Shown: positions 22,515 through 33,832, counted from the first letter of the stretch. The stretch is 64,000 nt of DNA from Neoscytalidium dimidiatum (GCA_037367355.1 CM074695.1:3100001-3164000); one strand, 5' to 3'. Notes: generated by a model not told the origin, from the sequence alone. Program-made: numbers and translations.

Positions 22515-22974
22515 ATGGCACCCGTGTCCATCCCAGCTCTACATACACGTTCTGGACAATCCAACAGCCCCAATATGAGTGCCGAAGCCATTATCGCCAC
22601 CGTTTCCATCCTTCTCATGATCATCCTTCCCTGCGCTGGATATGCGTTTCGTCACTGGATCAAGAAGAAGCTGCGGAGGATAATCTTCCGAACACAACAC
22701 CCGCAGCGGCGTGAGCACATCCTACTCAAAATACATTCGCTTATAATGATGTTGGTGCCGAATATGCATAGCATTGAATACCGAGCCGGCACCGCTCTCC
22801 GATCTGTACGCTGCCCATGCAAACGACGCGTTCCATATGGCCTCAGTATATTCTTCCGACTCCCCTTTCGAAGACTCGATGATCGCTACCTTGAACTGGA
22901 GGGAAAGTGTGCTGTCGAGCTCCGCTGAGGTCTTTCGTGGGGGATGGGTTCCACAGTTGGACGGGCCCCTCTGA
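22515..22974 (+). CDS. small single-pass membrane protein, family member B
   Basis: Second copy of the tandem family. Exons are 22515-22710 and 22772-22974 with a 61-base phase 1 intron, giving 132 residues, almost the same size as member A. The N-terminal ~23 residues are Ser-rich with one sequon (NMS at 20). The membrane helix spans residues ~25-45 (AIIATVSILLMIILPCAGYA) and is followed by the basic stretch RHWIKKKLRRIIFR. The cytoplasmic tail contains SPFEDSMIATLNW at 96-108, matching the Ser-Pro-aromatic-Glu motif and spacing of the other two copies. After the motif the C-terminus diverges and loses the IARL element. It lacks the extra ten-base first exon proposed for A. Start chosen at the first ATG of the helix-bearing frame. 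Function unknown. Confidence 0.65.
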
Positions 22975-24672
22975 GCTCTATGTCAAGGACGTTCAAAACT
23001 GTTGTGACAAATTCGCGTTGTCAGATTTGCGCCCCAGTCACTGGTATGGATCATGGTTTGGGCGCGGAGTTTTGGGACCGGTCGTTGTAGGACTTTCCAT
23101 GTATGCAGAAATCTTAGAAGTTCTTCCAGGTGGTTGGTATTCAGCGGGGTGAATGGCGGCCGGTTAAGGAGTTGGCGCGACATGTAAGTGCAGCTGGCAA
23201 GAATCAAAGGGCGGAAAGAAATCAAGTTTAGGTCTTTGGCTTCTAAGTGTACAGCTGGGGAATTGTCAGTGTCGGAATTGCAGCAGTCCAACGTAGTGTC
23301 AGCTGAAGCTGCTCAATCGATCGCTAGCCATTTCTTTGTCTTTACCGGCTTTTGATGTTAGTAGGAGCTTAGTCGAGCTGGAACATAGTCGCAGTTTTAG
23401 TGACTGCCAGCGAGCTGTGAGACTGGTGGGTATTTGAACTGCGCGGCGCCAGTCGACAAGGCTGATGGTCCGACGGGCCGACCCTAGCTCAGCGATTAGC
23501 GCCGAGAGAGCGCGTCATGATGCAAAGCAGCTGTGGTCGGCGTGGCGTTGGCGTCAGAGAAGTGACAAAATGAAGCATAGCGGAGCCCGGAAAGCCAGAG
23601 TGCGAAGTGAAGAACGGGCCGGCGGGAATAAGAGTAAAGGCGGTCGGAGAAGGAGGAGACGAGGCTGAATGGGCGGCTGGCGGCGTGTTCGGTTCGTAAT
23701 CCGGCCGACTGCTGCCTGCTGAACCCCCGGCCACGTGTAAGCTACCCAGCGTAAATGTCGGTACGACTCAGTTCCTAGCAGGCGCGCGCCCCCGAGACCT
23801 CAGGAGACTGATAAGAGCCGCATTTCGCAATTCCCCTCCGCCCGCCTGCGGCAAAACTCAGGCAAAGACTCATGCCGCCTGCGGCGCGAGGCGTCTGTGC
23901 GATGCTGAAACGAGGCTTTGCTGACGGTCTCCACTGCGGGCGTGCCTGTGTACACTTGTGGTGGTGGTGATGTGTATGGCGCGGGCAGCTGCGGGAGGTA
24001 TGGCGGCCTCGCGGCGAGGCTCGCACAACGGCCTTTTGTATGTGTTACGGGCCTGTGCGGATTCTAGAAAGCCGACAGGATTGACCAGCGCGACTCGCGA
24101 CTGTGCCGGTCTCGACCGTTTTGAGCTACGGGTGCGTGGGCGATGCCAGAATCGGACGGCAACCTTGGAGGGAGAGGTACGGAGGAGCAGCGAGCACACA
24201 TTCAAAATCATGGGCGGAAACTGGCTGATCGCCCAAGCATGCCCCTGCGCCGCGCTCACGCCCACGCCCATGGCCCATCATGGCGGGGCGGGCGCCGCAC
24301 CCGGTTCTAAGCGCTCTCCGGAGAGCTGTCGTGGCACGAACGCATGGGCACCGCACGGGTGCTCGAGAGATAACTTCCCCTACGCAGATGTTATTTGAAC
24401 GGGAGAGACTCTTTCACTCATCAGCCCCAAGAAAAACCCACACACTCCTTCAAGTCTTAGTTGATGTTTGTATGTTTTTTTTTTTTTTTTTGAAACAGTC
24501 CTTCTTTAGTCGTTTACTGCTGTTCCTGTTGAAGCCCGTTTCATCACCTACAACACACCCGTCATTCAAACATATAGTTCTACAAGTGTGTGTAAGCATC
24601 GGACCGTGGAGAGAGAAAGGATTGGATCGACGCCGCAGCTTCGACTGACTAGCATATCTGCTCAGGAAAGTA
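22975..24672. other. spacer between family members B and C
   Basis: 1.7 kb without a supported gene. It includes a T17 run at 24475-24491 about 180 bases upstream of member C, and GC-rich sequence at 23800-24350. Confidence 0.4.
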
Positions 24673-25087
24673 ATGGCCCCTGCTCTTCTTCGACGCGGAA
24701 GCAGCTCCAGCAGCTCTTCTTTCAGCGACGAAGCGATTATATCGCTTGTCTCCTTTCTCTTCTCTGTCGTCTTAGCCTGCGCCGGATACACGACCCGCAG
24801 ATGGATCCGACGGGGATGGATACGAATCATGGACTGGCGCAGACGGCGACACAGGCAGCGAGGTGTGTTTCCTCGCATTTACGGGAGTCATGAAAAAGGG
24901 CTCACCCAGTACAGGTGAAACGGTCGGAAGTGCGGCGCGGTCGAGCGCACGCAACAGCTGCACCATCGCGCTTCCGGCATACGCACAAGAGTCGCCCTAT
25001 GAGAATTCCAGAGATGCCATGTTGGACTGGGCAGTCATAGCGCGATTGAACCGTGGTGGTAGCCAGGCCTCGGGTACTGAGTGCTGA
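24673..25087 (+). CDS. small single-pass membrane protein, family member C
   Basis: Third copy of the tandem family. Exons are 24673-24862 and 24915-25087 with a 52-base phase 1 intron, giving 120 residues. The N-terminus begins MAPALLRRG, similar to MAPVSIPAL of member B, and then has seven consecutive Ser. The helix covers residues ~21-38 (AIISLVSFLFSVVLACAGY), sharing the ACAGY/PCAGY end with B. A strongly basic stretch follows (RRWIRRGWIRIMDWRRRRHRQR). The tail ends with SPYENSRDAMLDWAVIARL at 90-108, aligning without gaps to member A. Topology by the positive-inside rule is N-out, C-in. It is a type III membrane protein with no cleavable signal peptide. Function unknown. Confidence 0.7.
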
Positions 25088-26729
25088 TCCCGAGATGTAC
25101 AGCACAGAGCTCTGAGCTATCCGCGAGCCGAGTATCTCTCCGATTTGGGTCGTGACGATATACCCGAGCGTTTTCTTGCTTCGACGTTTGTTCACCACCG
25201 TGTCGAGGATGCACAGCCAGGAGTCCTGTTTCAAGGTAGCTTTGGAGACCAGCAGGATTCGGCGCTACGTATCGCAAGATATAGCCTGGATTAAAGGAAC
25301 TTGCGAGGACGGAGAATAGGGGCCGTCGAGAAGATTCCACGGATAAGTGCTCATACCCACATGTATCAATGTGCATCACCAATGTAGAAATCGAGTCAAG
25401 AATGGTCGGTCTCCGAGAGCTCTTGTGAACGCATCGAATCGATGATCGGAGCATCAGTGGACGTTCGTATCACCAACTGCGAGCCTATGCAGGCGTTCAT
25501 CTCCATTGGAAAAAGACATGTCGGCGTACTTTTGACGTGATAAAAAGAGGCTGGAAGTGGCGGGTGCGGTGACGGTTTTGTGTCAGCGAGCAGAGAGCAG
25601 AGAGCAGGGAGCAGAGAGAGTCGGCAATTGTCGGAGAGGCGGGCGCAGGCGGGCGCGGGCGGGCCGGCGACCTAGCGCAGAGGTGCCGAAGAGCCGAGTG
25701 CTTGTCAGGTACCGCCTGCAGTACACTTCACTTGCCCTTCTGGAACACTACTTTGGCTCCACCCTCCGCCCACGGCTCCGTCCTCTCGCACTACGTCATG
25801 CAACGCTCTGCACTCGCCCGTTGAGGCCATGATATCATCATCATCATCGAGATCTCTGTCTTCTCTAGCCTCATCCTGCCTCTCGCCAGGATGCAGCCCG
25901 TGTGAGCATTCGCGGATGACCGCCGTGCTGTCCACCCTGTCCGCCCGCTGGCGCGCGCATGACTCTCGGCAACCCGCCCCAACCCTGTCCACATTTATCA
26001 CAACCTCGATATGCCGTCCCGACACCCCGGCCTCCCCGCAGCTCAGAACACGTCTAGCTGCTTCTAGCCCGCGCGAATGCGATTCTGTGTCTAGATTGCC
26101 CGCTTGACATCCTTATTTATCACGTGATCGCGAGCCCTTCACCGCGAAGTGCAGGTGCAGCAGGACGGAAGTGGAGCTGCCCTTGGCTCCCGGCCAAGCT
26201 CTCCACAGACAGCCCAGTGTTGCAGCTGCGAGAGATGGCAATCAATCCCGCGTCCATCCCTCGAGCAAATGGAATCCCCCCGCCTTGGCTGCGAGTCCAA
26301 GAAAGTCAAAGTGCAACGCCGGCCGCGTCAACCACCAACGACATGTCTGCTGCCCCTCGCTGCGGAGGCGGTGCGGAGAGCGCGACCGCCAGGAAGGGCG
26401 CGCGCGCGCTCTCGACCTGCCACCTGCCACCGCTCCCCACCTATCGCCGCCGCTCCGCTTTGAAATAATCGCGCATTCCTGGGGCACGGATTGCGCCAGC
26501 CGAGGCGCAGCCCAGTACGCAATTCGCTTACCGGTGGATCGTGAGCTCCATATTCCGCTCCAGCCCGCCCAGGCACGCGACTGATGGTTGTGAGCCGCCT
26601 CTACTCTTTCCCCAGCGCCCCCCTCTCTGCGCACCGCCACTTTTGGCGAAGACATAGGGACGCCAGCTGCGGACAAGCACTCCACGTCCTGCACGCCACG
26701 ACACGCGACACCATCCCGATTCATGCCAG
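25088..26729. other. 1.6 kb without a supported gene
   Basis: Contains short GC-rich tandem repeats (AGCAGAG-type near 25586-25620, GGCGGGC-type near 25636-25665) and a small ATC run near 25830. No frame is recognisable. The right end should hold the promoter of the F-box gene. Confidence 0.4.
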
Positions 26730-28161
26730 ATGGGTCGGCCCGGAGCCGTCGGTTGGCCCAGCGCCCGCTGGACTTCCAGGCTCCATCTCCAAAAGCTCCC
26801 GGACGAGATCCTGATCCTCATCATTGAGCGCTGCGACATCGACGCCCTGCTGCAGCTGCGCCTGACCAGTCGCGCCTTCCGCAGCCTCATCGCCACGTAC
26901 GAGAGCACCATCGTCCAGGCCGTCGCCCGCTCCACCTTCCCCGGCTGCAAGTTGATACTGCGCCCGCCCGAGGACCATGATCTGCTGAGTGAGTGAAGCC
27001 CGAGTCGCTTCGACTGCTGCTTCGCGACAGAAACCCCACCACCCCGCCAAACCAGTCCCAACTCATGCCGATGACGCACGCCGCCCTAACGCTGATCCAG
27101 AATCCCCGTACACGTTGGACTGGCTCACCGGCCTGATCCCCAAACATCTCGCCGCCATCGTCGTTGACCGACACCGCTACTGTGGAACGCCGCTTCCCGC
27201 GCTTGACGGAATCCCCGCCGAGGACGAGATAGGCGACGAGATCCGCGAGCACATCGCCCACGGTTTCCGCATTCTCGAGACGCTGTCGCTAATCGCCCAG
27301 GATGTCGAAGAAACCCCGGACTCCAAGATTGAGTCCAAGCTGCCACCGTAAGTCGATCCTGTGGCTCTCGTATTTACCTTTTTACCCTGTTCGCCCTACT
27401 AAGCCCTGCCGCCAAGGGAACTCGTGTCACGCGCGGCGCCCGCTCCGAGCTGGCACAAATTCAAGCCGAACCGCATCTATCGCCAAACGAAGCGCGCGCT
27501 CTGGTCGTGGCGCCGTCCTCAGGAGAGCGCCGAGAAAAAGAAGAGGGCCACCCTGCAGCGCCGCCAGGATCTGATCACCGCTCTCCAATGCAACTTCATT
27601 TACAAGCGGATGACCCCGGAAGAAGCCGCCGATTTCGATGCCATGTGGACCATCTTGCGCATGGCTTTCCAGCACCACCGCTACTTCAACATCGGCATCC
27701 CTCTCTTTGACTGGGGTAAACCTGACCGACGCGACGTCTTCTGGGGCAACTCGTGGGTGAACTGGTTCGTGCTGCGGGCGGGTGCGAACTTCTGGTGGAA
27801 GAATTACTGGCTGAAGAGCATCCGGGCGGCGGCGACGGGTCCCAAAGAGCCCGAGGACTTCACGAAGCCGAGCAAGAAGAAGCGGCCGAAGAGCAGCAGA
27901 AAGGATTCGCGGCCCACCGGCTGGGCCGAGATCAACCAGGCATGGCGGGTGCGCAGCAGGGAGCAGATCGAGATCGAGCGCGCCGGGGCCGAGGAGGTGT
28001 TCGCGACCATCAAGCACAGGATGAAGGGCGTGGACGCAATACGCCTGCCGACGTTCGACGAGTACCGCGCCATGGTGCGCAGCTTAAGAGGCGAGGGCGC
28101 GCAGGGCCAGGAGCAGGAGGATCCTCTCAAACATTATTGCGCGACCATGACGTTATTCTGA
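26730..28161 (+). CDS. F-box domain protein
   Basis: F-box proteins recruit substrates to SCF-type ubiquitin ligases through Skp1. Exons are 26730-26988, 27101-27347 and 27417-28161, giving 416 residues; phases close at both junctions (phase 1, then 2). The F-box lies at about residues 20-65, LQKLPDEILILIIERCDIDALLQLRLTSRAFRSLI in the usual order, though I quote it only to place the domain. The rest is a substrate-side region with no WD40, leucine-rich repeat or kelch pattern I can see. A basic stretch (KKKRPKSSRK) occurs near residue 300. An out-of-frame ATG sits seven bases upstream of the chosen start. The acceptor of intron 2 was chosen for phase (CCAAG at 27416), with a CTAAG branch 13 bases before. 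Substrate unknown. Confidence 0.75.
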
Positions 28162-29050
28162 ACCCGACGACTGGAATTAATTCGCTAATGGTTCCGCGAG
28201 CTATTGAACGTGATGGACAGGGAAAATGACAATCGCGGCCAAATCCTCTTTTTCTATTCCTGTAAATAGAAGGAACTTTTTCATTGTCACGGCCGGACAA
28301 GGTATGATCATAGACAGCATAGACACTCTTACTATCAAATCTCGACAGGTTCGAAATTTTCATTCCTCGTCTCGACTGTGGACGCGCTTCTAGCCAAATC
28401 GGCCGACGGTGTGAGTACTGCCTGGGGAAAACGCATGGGTGGTCTGATATTCGCACGTGCATGTCACTCCCCCGCGTCTGCGCTCACATCGGAAGGACGG
28501 ACGGACGGCCGGCCGAATTATCTGCTCGAACGATCTCGCATGAGAGTGGTGAAAATGATCGCATTGGGGAAGGATCAAAATTTTTGAGGGAACGTGGTTC
28601 GTCAGCTCAGATTACGCCAAGCGGGGAAGCAAAGGCAAGAGGGATCGTACGTGGAAACGGAGGGAGGTTCTTAAATGCGTTCGCACAGACCCGGACAGGC
28701 CTCTGACGCCACGTCTCCAAACCCTCGGTGTCGCATCTTTCGTTTGGCAGACTTGAATGAAGGATCAGCGCCAGGGTTGTTGTGGAACGTTGGCATCTAT
28801 GCGGGTCTTGTTTTTTCAAAATTTCCTTCCCCCGTTGCGGAAGCAAGGATGTGGCTTTTTGAGTCTAAACACCTATGGGACTGTTGGTTGTGCGATGCAT
28901 TATCCGCAAAAGTCTCAAAGGTAAACGAAAGGTAACGAAGCTCCTCGCACAACAGCCCAGAAGGACGAACTGCATCCGCTTCTGTCTAGTTACCCTCTCC
29001 CTAAACTTACTACATGCACACCAACCACACCGCCCACATACCCACCCTTC
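28162..29050. other. convergent intergenic region
   Basis: Between the ends of the F-box gene (plus) and the Ser-stalk membrane protein gene (minus). No gene recognised; short direct repeats of GGACG/GGCCG occur near 28495-28515. Confidence 0.4.
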
Positions 29051-30049
29051 TCACCCCTCCCTCCCCCTCTCATCCGCCGGCAGCCCCACCGGCTCCCCCC
29101 TCCCCCTCTCACCACCTTCCTCCTCCTCCCCGTCGCCGCCCTCCCTCTCCCCCTCCAACTCGAACCTCGCCCCCTCCTCCGCACACATCTCCAGCACCGG
29201 CGCCCCCGCAATCTCAACCGCGCCACCGCAGCCTCCTCCCTTCCCATCTCGCCCTCGCCGCCGCCGTTGCTCCTCTTCGCTTCCCTCCACTGCCGCCGCC
29301 TCACCCCCCGCCCACCGTCTACGACGACGACGACGGGGCGCCAAGCAGAAACACCACGTGCCCGCGCCCGCGCCCGCAGCGAGCAGCGCGACGCCGCCGA
29401 CCGTCGCGCCGACGATGGCTCCGACGGGGACGGGAGGCGCTGGGTTAGGCGAGGAGGTGGCTGACGTACTAGTAGAAGAAGAAGAAGAAGAAGAAGAAGA
29501 AGAAGAAGAAGAAGAAGAAGAAAGCAGCTGGTCGGGCGGCGTGCAGCGGTCGATGCTGTAGTCCGGGTAGGCCGTCGCGTTGTAGCAGGCGTAGGGCGAT
29601 GCGAGGACGGCGGTGCCGGAGCAGGGGTCTTGGGTGAGGTTGGGGGTGTAGATGGTTACTTTTGTTTTGTTTTGCTTGGGGCGTTAGGCTGGGTTGTTGG
29701 TGGATTGGTAGGTGGGGAAGGGGGGGTTTTGGGAAAGAAGAGAAGTGGGGGGAAGTGGGGTGTATATGTGCGTACCTGTGCATCCTGGGTCCAGCCCGTT
29801 GAACATGAAGCTCGAGAAGCGGCCGCCGGCTCGCTCGCTGACCGCGGTGCAGACGCCGTCCGGGTAGCCGTTCGGGCCGTCCCAGTCGTTGAAGGACGTC
29901 TTGCAGGCGGCGTCGGAGAAGACGGTGACGTAGCTGGTTGCTGAGGTGGGTGTGCTGAGGGAGAGGAGGAGGAGGCAGGGGATCAGGAAGGAGAAGAATT
30001 GGACTGGACGATGTACCAGCTCAGCGCTGGTGGATTTCGTGGTTCGCAT
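29051..30049 (-). CDS. type I membrane protein with Ser-rich stalk and cytoplasmic tail
   Basis: Exons are 30049-29776 and 29658-29051 on the minus strand with a 117-base intron, totalling 293 residues. An N-terminal signal sequence (FFSFLIPCLLLLSLS) precedes an ectodomain of about 100 residues with six cysteines (AACKT, GVCTA, PGCT, DPCS, YACYN, RCTPP), consistent with three disulfides. A 16-residue poly-Ser stalk follows, encoded by a perfect (TCT)16 microsatellite. Next is one membrane helix (VGAIVGATVGGVALLAAGAG) with an RRRRRR stop-transfer. The cytoplasmic tail is Gly/Glu/Arg-rich and includes APVLEM and a Glu-rich run. The order of extracellular Cys domain, Ser/Thr stalk, helix and tail resembles fungal wall sensors such as Wsc/Mid2 types, but I cannot see a true WSC Cys pattern. 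The acceptor after the CTAAC branch site is the first one in frame. Confidence 0.75.
29475..29522. repeat. (GAA)16 / (TTC)16 microsatellite in coding sequence
   Basis: Sixteen perfect GAA units on the plus strand read as TCT serine codons in the minus-strand membrane protein gene. Confidence 0.95.
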
Positions 30050-31904
30050 TGTGGGATGAGCGGCTCACGGAGAGAGCAAGCTTGGCGTGTCAGTCCTTCG
30101 TCTAGTATCTGGCTTTTGGTTTGAAGCTGCGGCTGACTGCCATTGCGGTTGAAGACACGCGAAAAGAGCAAACAGAGAGGAGAATCGGATGGAACGGACA
30201 GGCTACTGTTAAACTTCAAGAACAAAAAGCCAGGCCGGTGGCTGCCCGCCATTGAAACAAGAGTATCTCATCAATCCATCAGGAAAGCCCTTACAGAGAG
30301 CCTGAGTACGGAGGGCGGGAGCTGAAAGTGAGAAGTGGCTTGTCTGCCTTTTTTGCCTGATGAATATATGCATGCAAGTTTTCGGGGCCAAAAGCGCAAG
30401 CGACCGGGCTTGATCGCGATAGAGGCTGAATGCAAGAAGTCGTACAGTCGCGGCTATTCAGCGCCGACATTCAGGGACTATCTCCGATACGAGCATGATA
30501 AGGCTGAAAGAAACGCCACTTCCTCTAGCTGGTTGTGCGTGACTCGCACGTGGAAGCTAAAATGCTTGATTGTTCGGGCACGAGCCGATTCGTGCGTTGA
30601 ATGGGTTCATCGTGTTGGTGGCTGAGTCGGGTGGGGGTTCGTCTATTCGCCGTGTACCTTATTTAGTCCCTCGATGTTACATCCAACGAGGTTCAGGGCG
30701 TGCGGTCAATCCTTCAGGAATACCAAAGCTTATTCATAGCGGAGATATGAAAGAGTAACTACCCCGATGGTGTCCTTGTTTGGAGGGCCCACACCTTCAG
30801 CGCATTGCAGAATCTGTGCCTTTTGTCATAACCACGGCAGTTGATTTTGCGCACTCCGCCTCATCCAGCATTGGGCTTCGGATGAAGCACGGGACCATGG
30901 CCTCTTTCACCGAGCACCTTTCTCCTAAGAATTGGACCATGGGGACCTTGCGGCGGTCGCTGATCGGTTGTCTTTTCCGGCTGCTCGGTCCCCTGCTTCT
31001 TGGCCACAGCAGTCCTCTCATCGCTTAGACCAACAGGATTTCCGTCAGTTGATGTCTTGCTTTCGGGTGCTCCGGCCTGGCTTTGGCCATGGGTAAGTGC
31101 GCATCAGTAACGTTTCCTCGGAGACAGGTGAAGGCTTGACGGCGTACTTGCTCATAGCGCGAAATCAGCTTTAAGATCTTTCTCTTCGTGTCCGTGGATG
31201 GCCTCAGGGCGAGAGTTGCGTTCCTTAGAACCTGCTTGGACAGCTGATGGTTATGAACAGTTTCAACCGACGGGATGACGTCATTGCATTACGACTGCAC
31301 AAGCGGCCAAAGCGCTTCCTACGTGCAACGACAGGCTGGAAGAGAACCATGTCTGATCTGGCTCTACGGATGAAGACTGGAAAGACACCAATGGTACGAT
31401 CATTTTGTGGGCTACCATTGGACCAACGATAAGCTCTAACATCATCCTAACCAAGCTTATACAAACACCGAATTATCTCAAGGGAACAGCTTATGGCAAC
31501 TACATAAGATCTACACGACGAAAGAACTTAAGATACCTCATTATAGAGTCGTGATAATTTTGTTAAAGCGCAGTTACCGTCGCGCTCATTTATCAGATAC
31601 AGAAGTCAATATACACACCTGATTTATGCTAACAGTGCAAAATATGGTTCGGTTAGGAAAGACTTTTGACTGATTAAGTAGTTCTCGGACCGTGCCAACA
31701 TTTCAAACTATAGAAGTAAGTATAGCCTTTCACGGTAAAAGAAGACAATGTACGGTCAAAACTACAACCACACCTATATATAATATAACCCACTCCCACT
31801 CCGTCCTCGGTGAATGCACAACCCTAGAATATTATCGCCTTCGAAGCAACTAAGACTTGTTTAGTAATTGAGTTAAATCCAATCAACAACATCATATATA
31901 GCCA
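30050..31904. other. 1.9 kb without a supported gene
   Basis: Upstream of both the minus-strand membrane protein and the plus-strand gene at 31905, hence a divergent promoter region. From about 31430 it becomes AT-rich. Short frames (for example at 30335 and 30780) have no similarity I recognise. Confidence 0.4.
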
Positions 31905-32837
31905 ATGTCTTCACAGACCACATTCCCCGTCTCTTTCACCAACTCCCTTCCCGGATACACCATGGCCCCCTCCCTCGATACGCCCGGCTTTCTGGTTCAC
32001 CTGGGCTTCAATTGGACAACTGCGCTGGAAATCTACCACCGATATGCCAGCAAGCCGTCCACCACAGATTACGACCTCTACATCTTCGCCTATGCGCACA
32101 TCGCCGACCACCCAGCTCCGGATGCAGTGGTCCAAGACGACGAATCCTGGCACAATTGCATGCGAGCGCTGGGCACCAACACGACGCTCCAATCCGCCAT
32201 GCTCGACCCTGCATTCAGCGACGCTAGGAACACCGCAAGCTGCAACACCTGGCTCCTGCGCGCGCTGGAAACGCGCTTCGAGACGCTGCTCGCAAACCTG
32301 AAGCAGCAGTCGTCCTCCAGCAACAACGAGAGAAATCCCGCACCCGAATCTCCCATGCCTCCCACAACGCCCATGTGCAACAATAACACCAACAACAACC
32401 CCCAAAACCACGAAACCCGCTACCACACGACTCCGACCCATCACCTCCCGTACCTCTACTCCCGCACAAACCGCACCCCCGCCTCCACCTCCGCCGCGCT
32501 CGGCAGCCCCGCCGCGACGATGACGACGGCAACGACGACGACGACAACGACGACCTCCTCCCGCTATCCCCCACCACACCTCTACCCCACGCCGCAAAGG
32601 GAGGCCACGCTCCGGCAGGCCACGCTCCGGCAGGCGGCCTTCTTCCTACAACGCCTGTGCCCAGCGTCCGCGCTCACGCTCGTGCACGTCGCGGCGCCGA
32701 GCGCGGAGCACCTGCGCGACTGGGGCCGTGTAACGGGGGGAGGGGAGGCGCCGAGCACGGCGTGGGAAGGGCGGGTGCTGGTATCGCGGAAGCGGAAGAG
32801 GGCGCAAGACGACGACGACGACGGCGACGACGGGGAG

Positions 32838-32869
<32 letters not shown>

Positions 32870-32933
32870 AGAAGAAGAAGAAGAAGAAGAAGAAGAAGAA
32901 GAAGAAGAAGAAGAAGAAGAAGAAGAAGAATAG
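31905..32933 (+). CDS. unrecognised protein ending in a 32-residue poly-Glu tract
   Basis: Intron-free frame of 342 residues starting MSSQTTFPVSFTNS. I do not recognise the family. Residues ~20-140 look like one folded domain (GFLVHLGFNWTTALEIYHRY, IFAYAHIADHPAPDAV, WHNCMRAL). An Asn/Thr/Pro-rich linker follows, then a short Leu-rich segment (FFLQRLCPASALTLVHVAAP) and a basic stretch (SRKRKRAQ) that could be nuclear. The end is DDDDDGDDG plus 32 Glu codons and a TAG stop directly after the repeat. Beyond the stop the same frame stays open to 33179 with protein-like content (RVNVVVPTAGWRVRARRW, ATQWVFRSKRTRWVVREAV). Another frame just after the repeat reads LEDLREKDILWVGFTWRR. The gene may therefore once have continued past the repeat. 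Confidence 0.55.
32835..32930 (+). repeat. (GAG/GAA)32 microsatellite encoding poly-Glu
   Basis: Thirty-two consecutive GAG or GAA codons, the last 18 all GAA. It forms the C-terminal end of the annotated frame and is followed at once by TAG. Confidence 0.95.
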
Positions 32934-33179
32934 ATAGCTCGAGGACCTCCGCGAGAAGGACATCCTGTGGGTGGGGTTTACGTGGCGTCGGCAGCGCGGG
33001 TGAACGTAGTGGTACCGACGGCGGGCTGGCGCGTGCGCGCGCGCCGTTGGATCAGGACGTCGCGCGGGTTTGAGATGCAGCGACGAGAAGATGAGCCGGG
33101 CTACCCCGTGCGGGCGACGCAGTGGGTCTTTCGATCGAAGCGAACGCGGTGGGTGGTGCGCGAGGCCGTCCGCGGATAG

Positions 33180-33832
33180 GTGTCGGCAGAGGCTTTGGAG
33201 CCTCTGAAGTTAGGATGAGGGACACGCTTGAAGCTTGAAGCTTGAAGTTGTGTTTTTGTTTCTGCGAAGAGTCAGCGGACGCTCCACTAAGATCAGTGTC
33301 AAACCATTTACCCAAAAGCACCTCATTCCGTCCTGCCGTATCACCTTCAATTAAATCCGTGAACCCTACGCCAAGCACGAGGCAGGTGGCACGTCTAATC
33401 AATTATTCATTCCTATATTAGTTCAGAATGCTCCGGCAGATGCAGAATTACAATCACCCTTTGAGAACAAGACCCCTCTACGCAAGCTTCAAATACAAAC
33501 CCACACTGGAGCAAAAGCACCAAACCTCTCCTCATCCTACCGTCCCTTTGAGTCAAGGTGTACAAGGAAGTCAATCGAAAAGGCATTGCAAGTAGAACGC
33601 AAAATAACCCTTGGCTCTGTATTACAGACGCATCGCTATGCAAACAGGGTCGATAGATGAAGAGAAACAAAGGCGAATGTGAGAAACACCAAGAGCACAT
33701 CGTCTTAAAATTCCAAAAACGTTCCGTCGAAAAACACCGCTCCCAATCTCCTTGTGGCCCCCGGGTAATTTATGGTATCAATGTGGCAATGTACGGCCCC
33801 CCTTGGCCTTTTCCTTTTTCTGATTGTGGTAT
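33180..33832. other. convergent intergenic region
   Basis: 653 bases between the poly-Glu gene and the end of the chitin synthase activator gene. A triplicated GCTTGAA occurs near 33229-33245. No gene recognised. Confidence 0.4.

Noticed and set aside
23441..23530. tRNA-like A-box stretch (CTAGCTCAGCGATTAGCG)
   Set aside because: No matching B box downstream and no cloverleaf pairing could be drawn.
32657..33073. Plus-strand frame with a long poly-Arg run overlapping the poly-Glu gene
   Set aside because: Frame-shifted reading of the GAA/GAG microsatellite; the upstream part is not protein-like.
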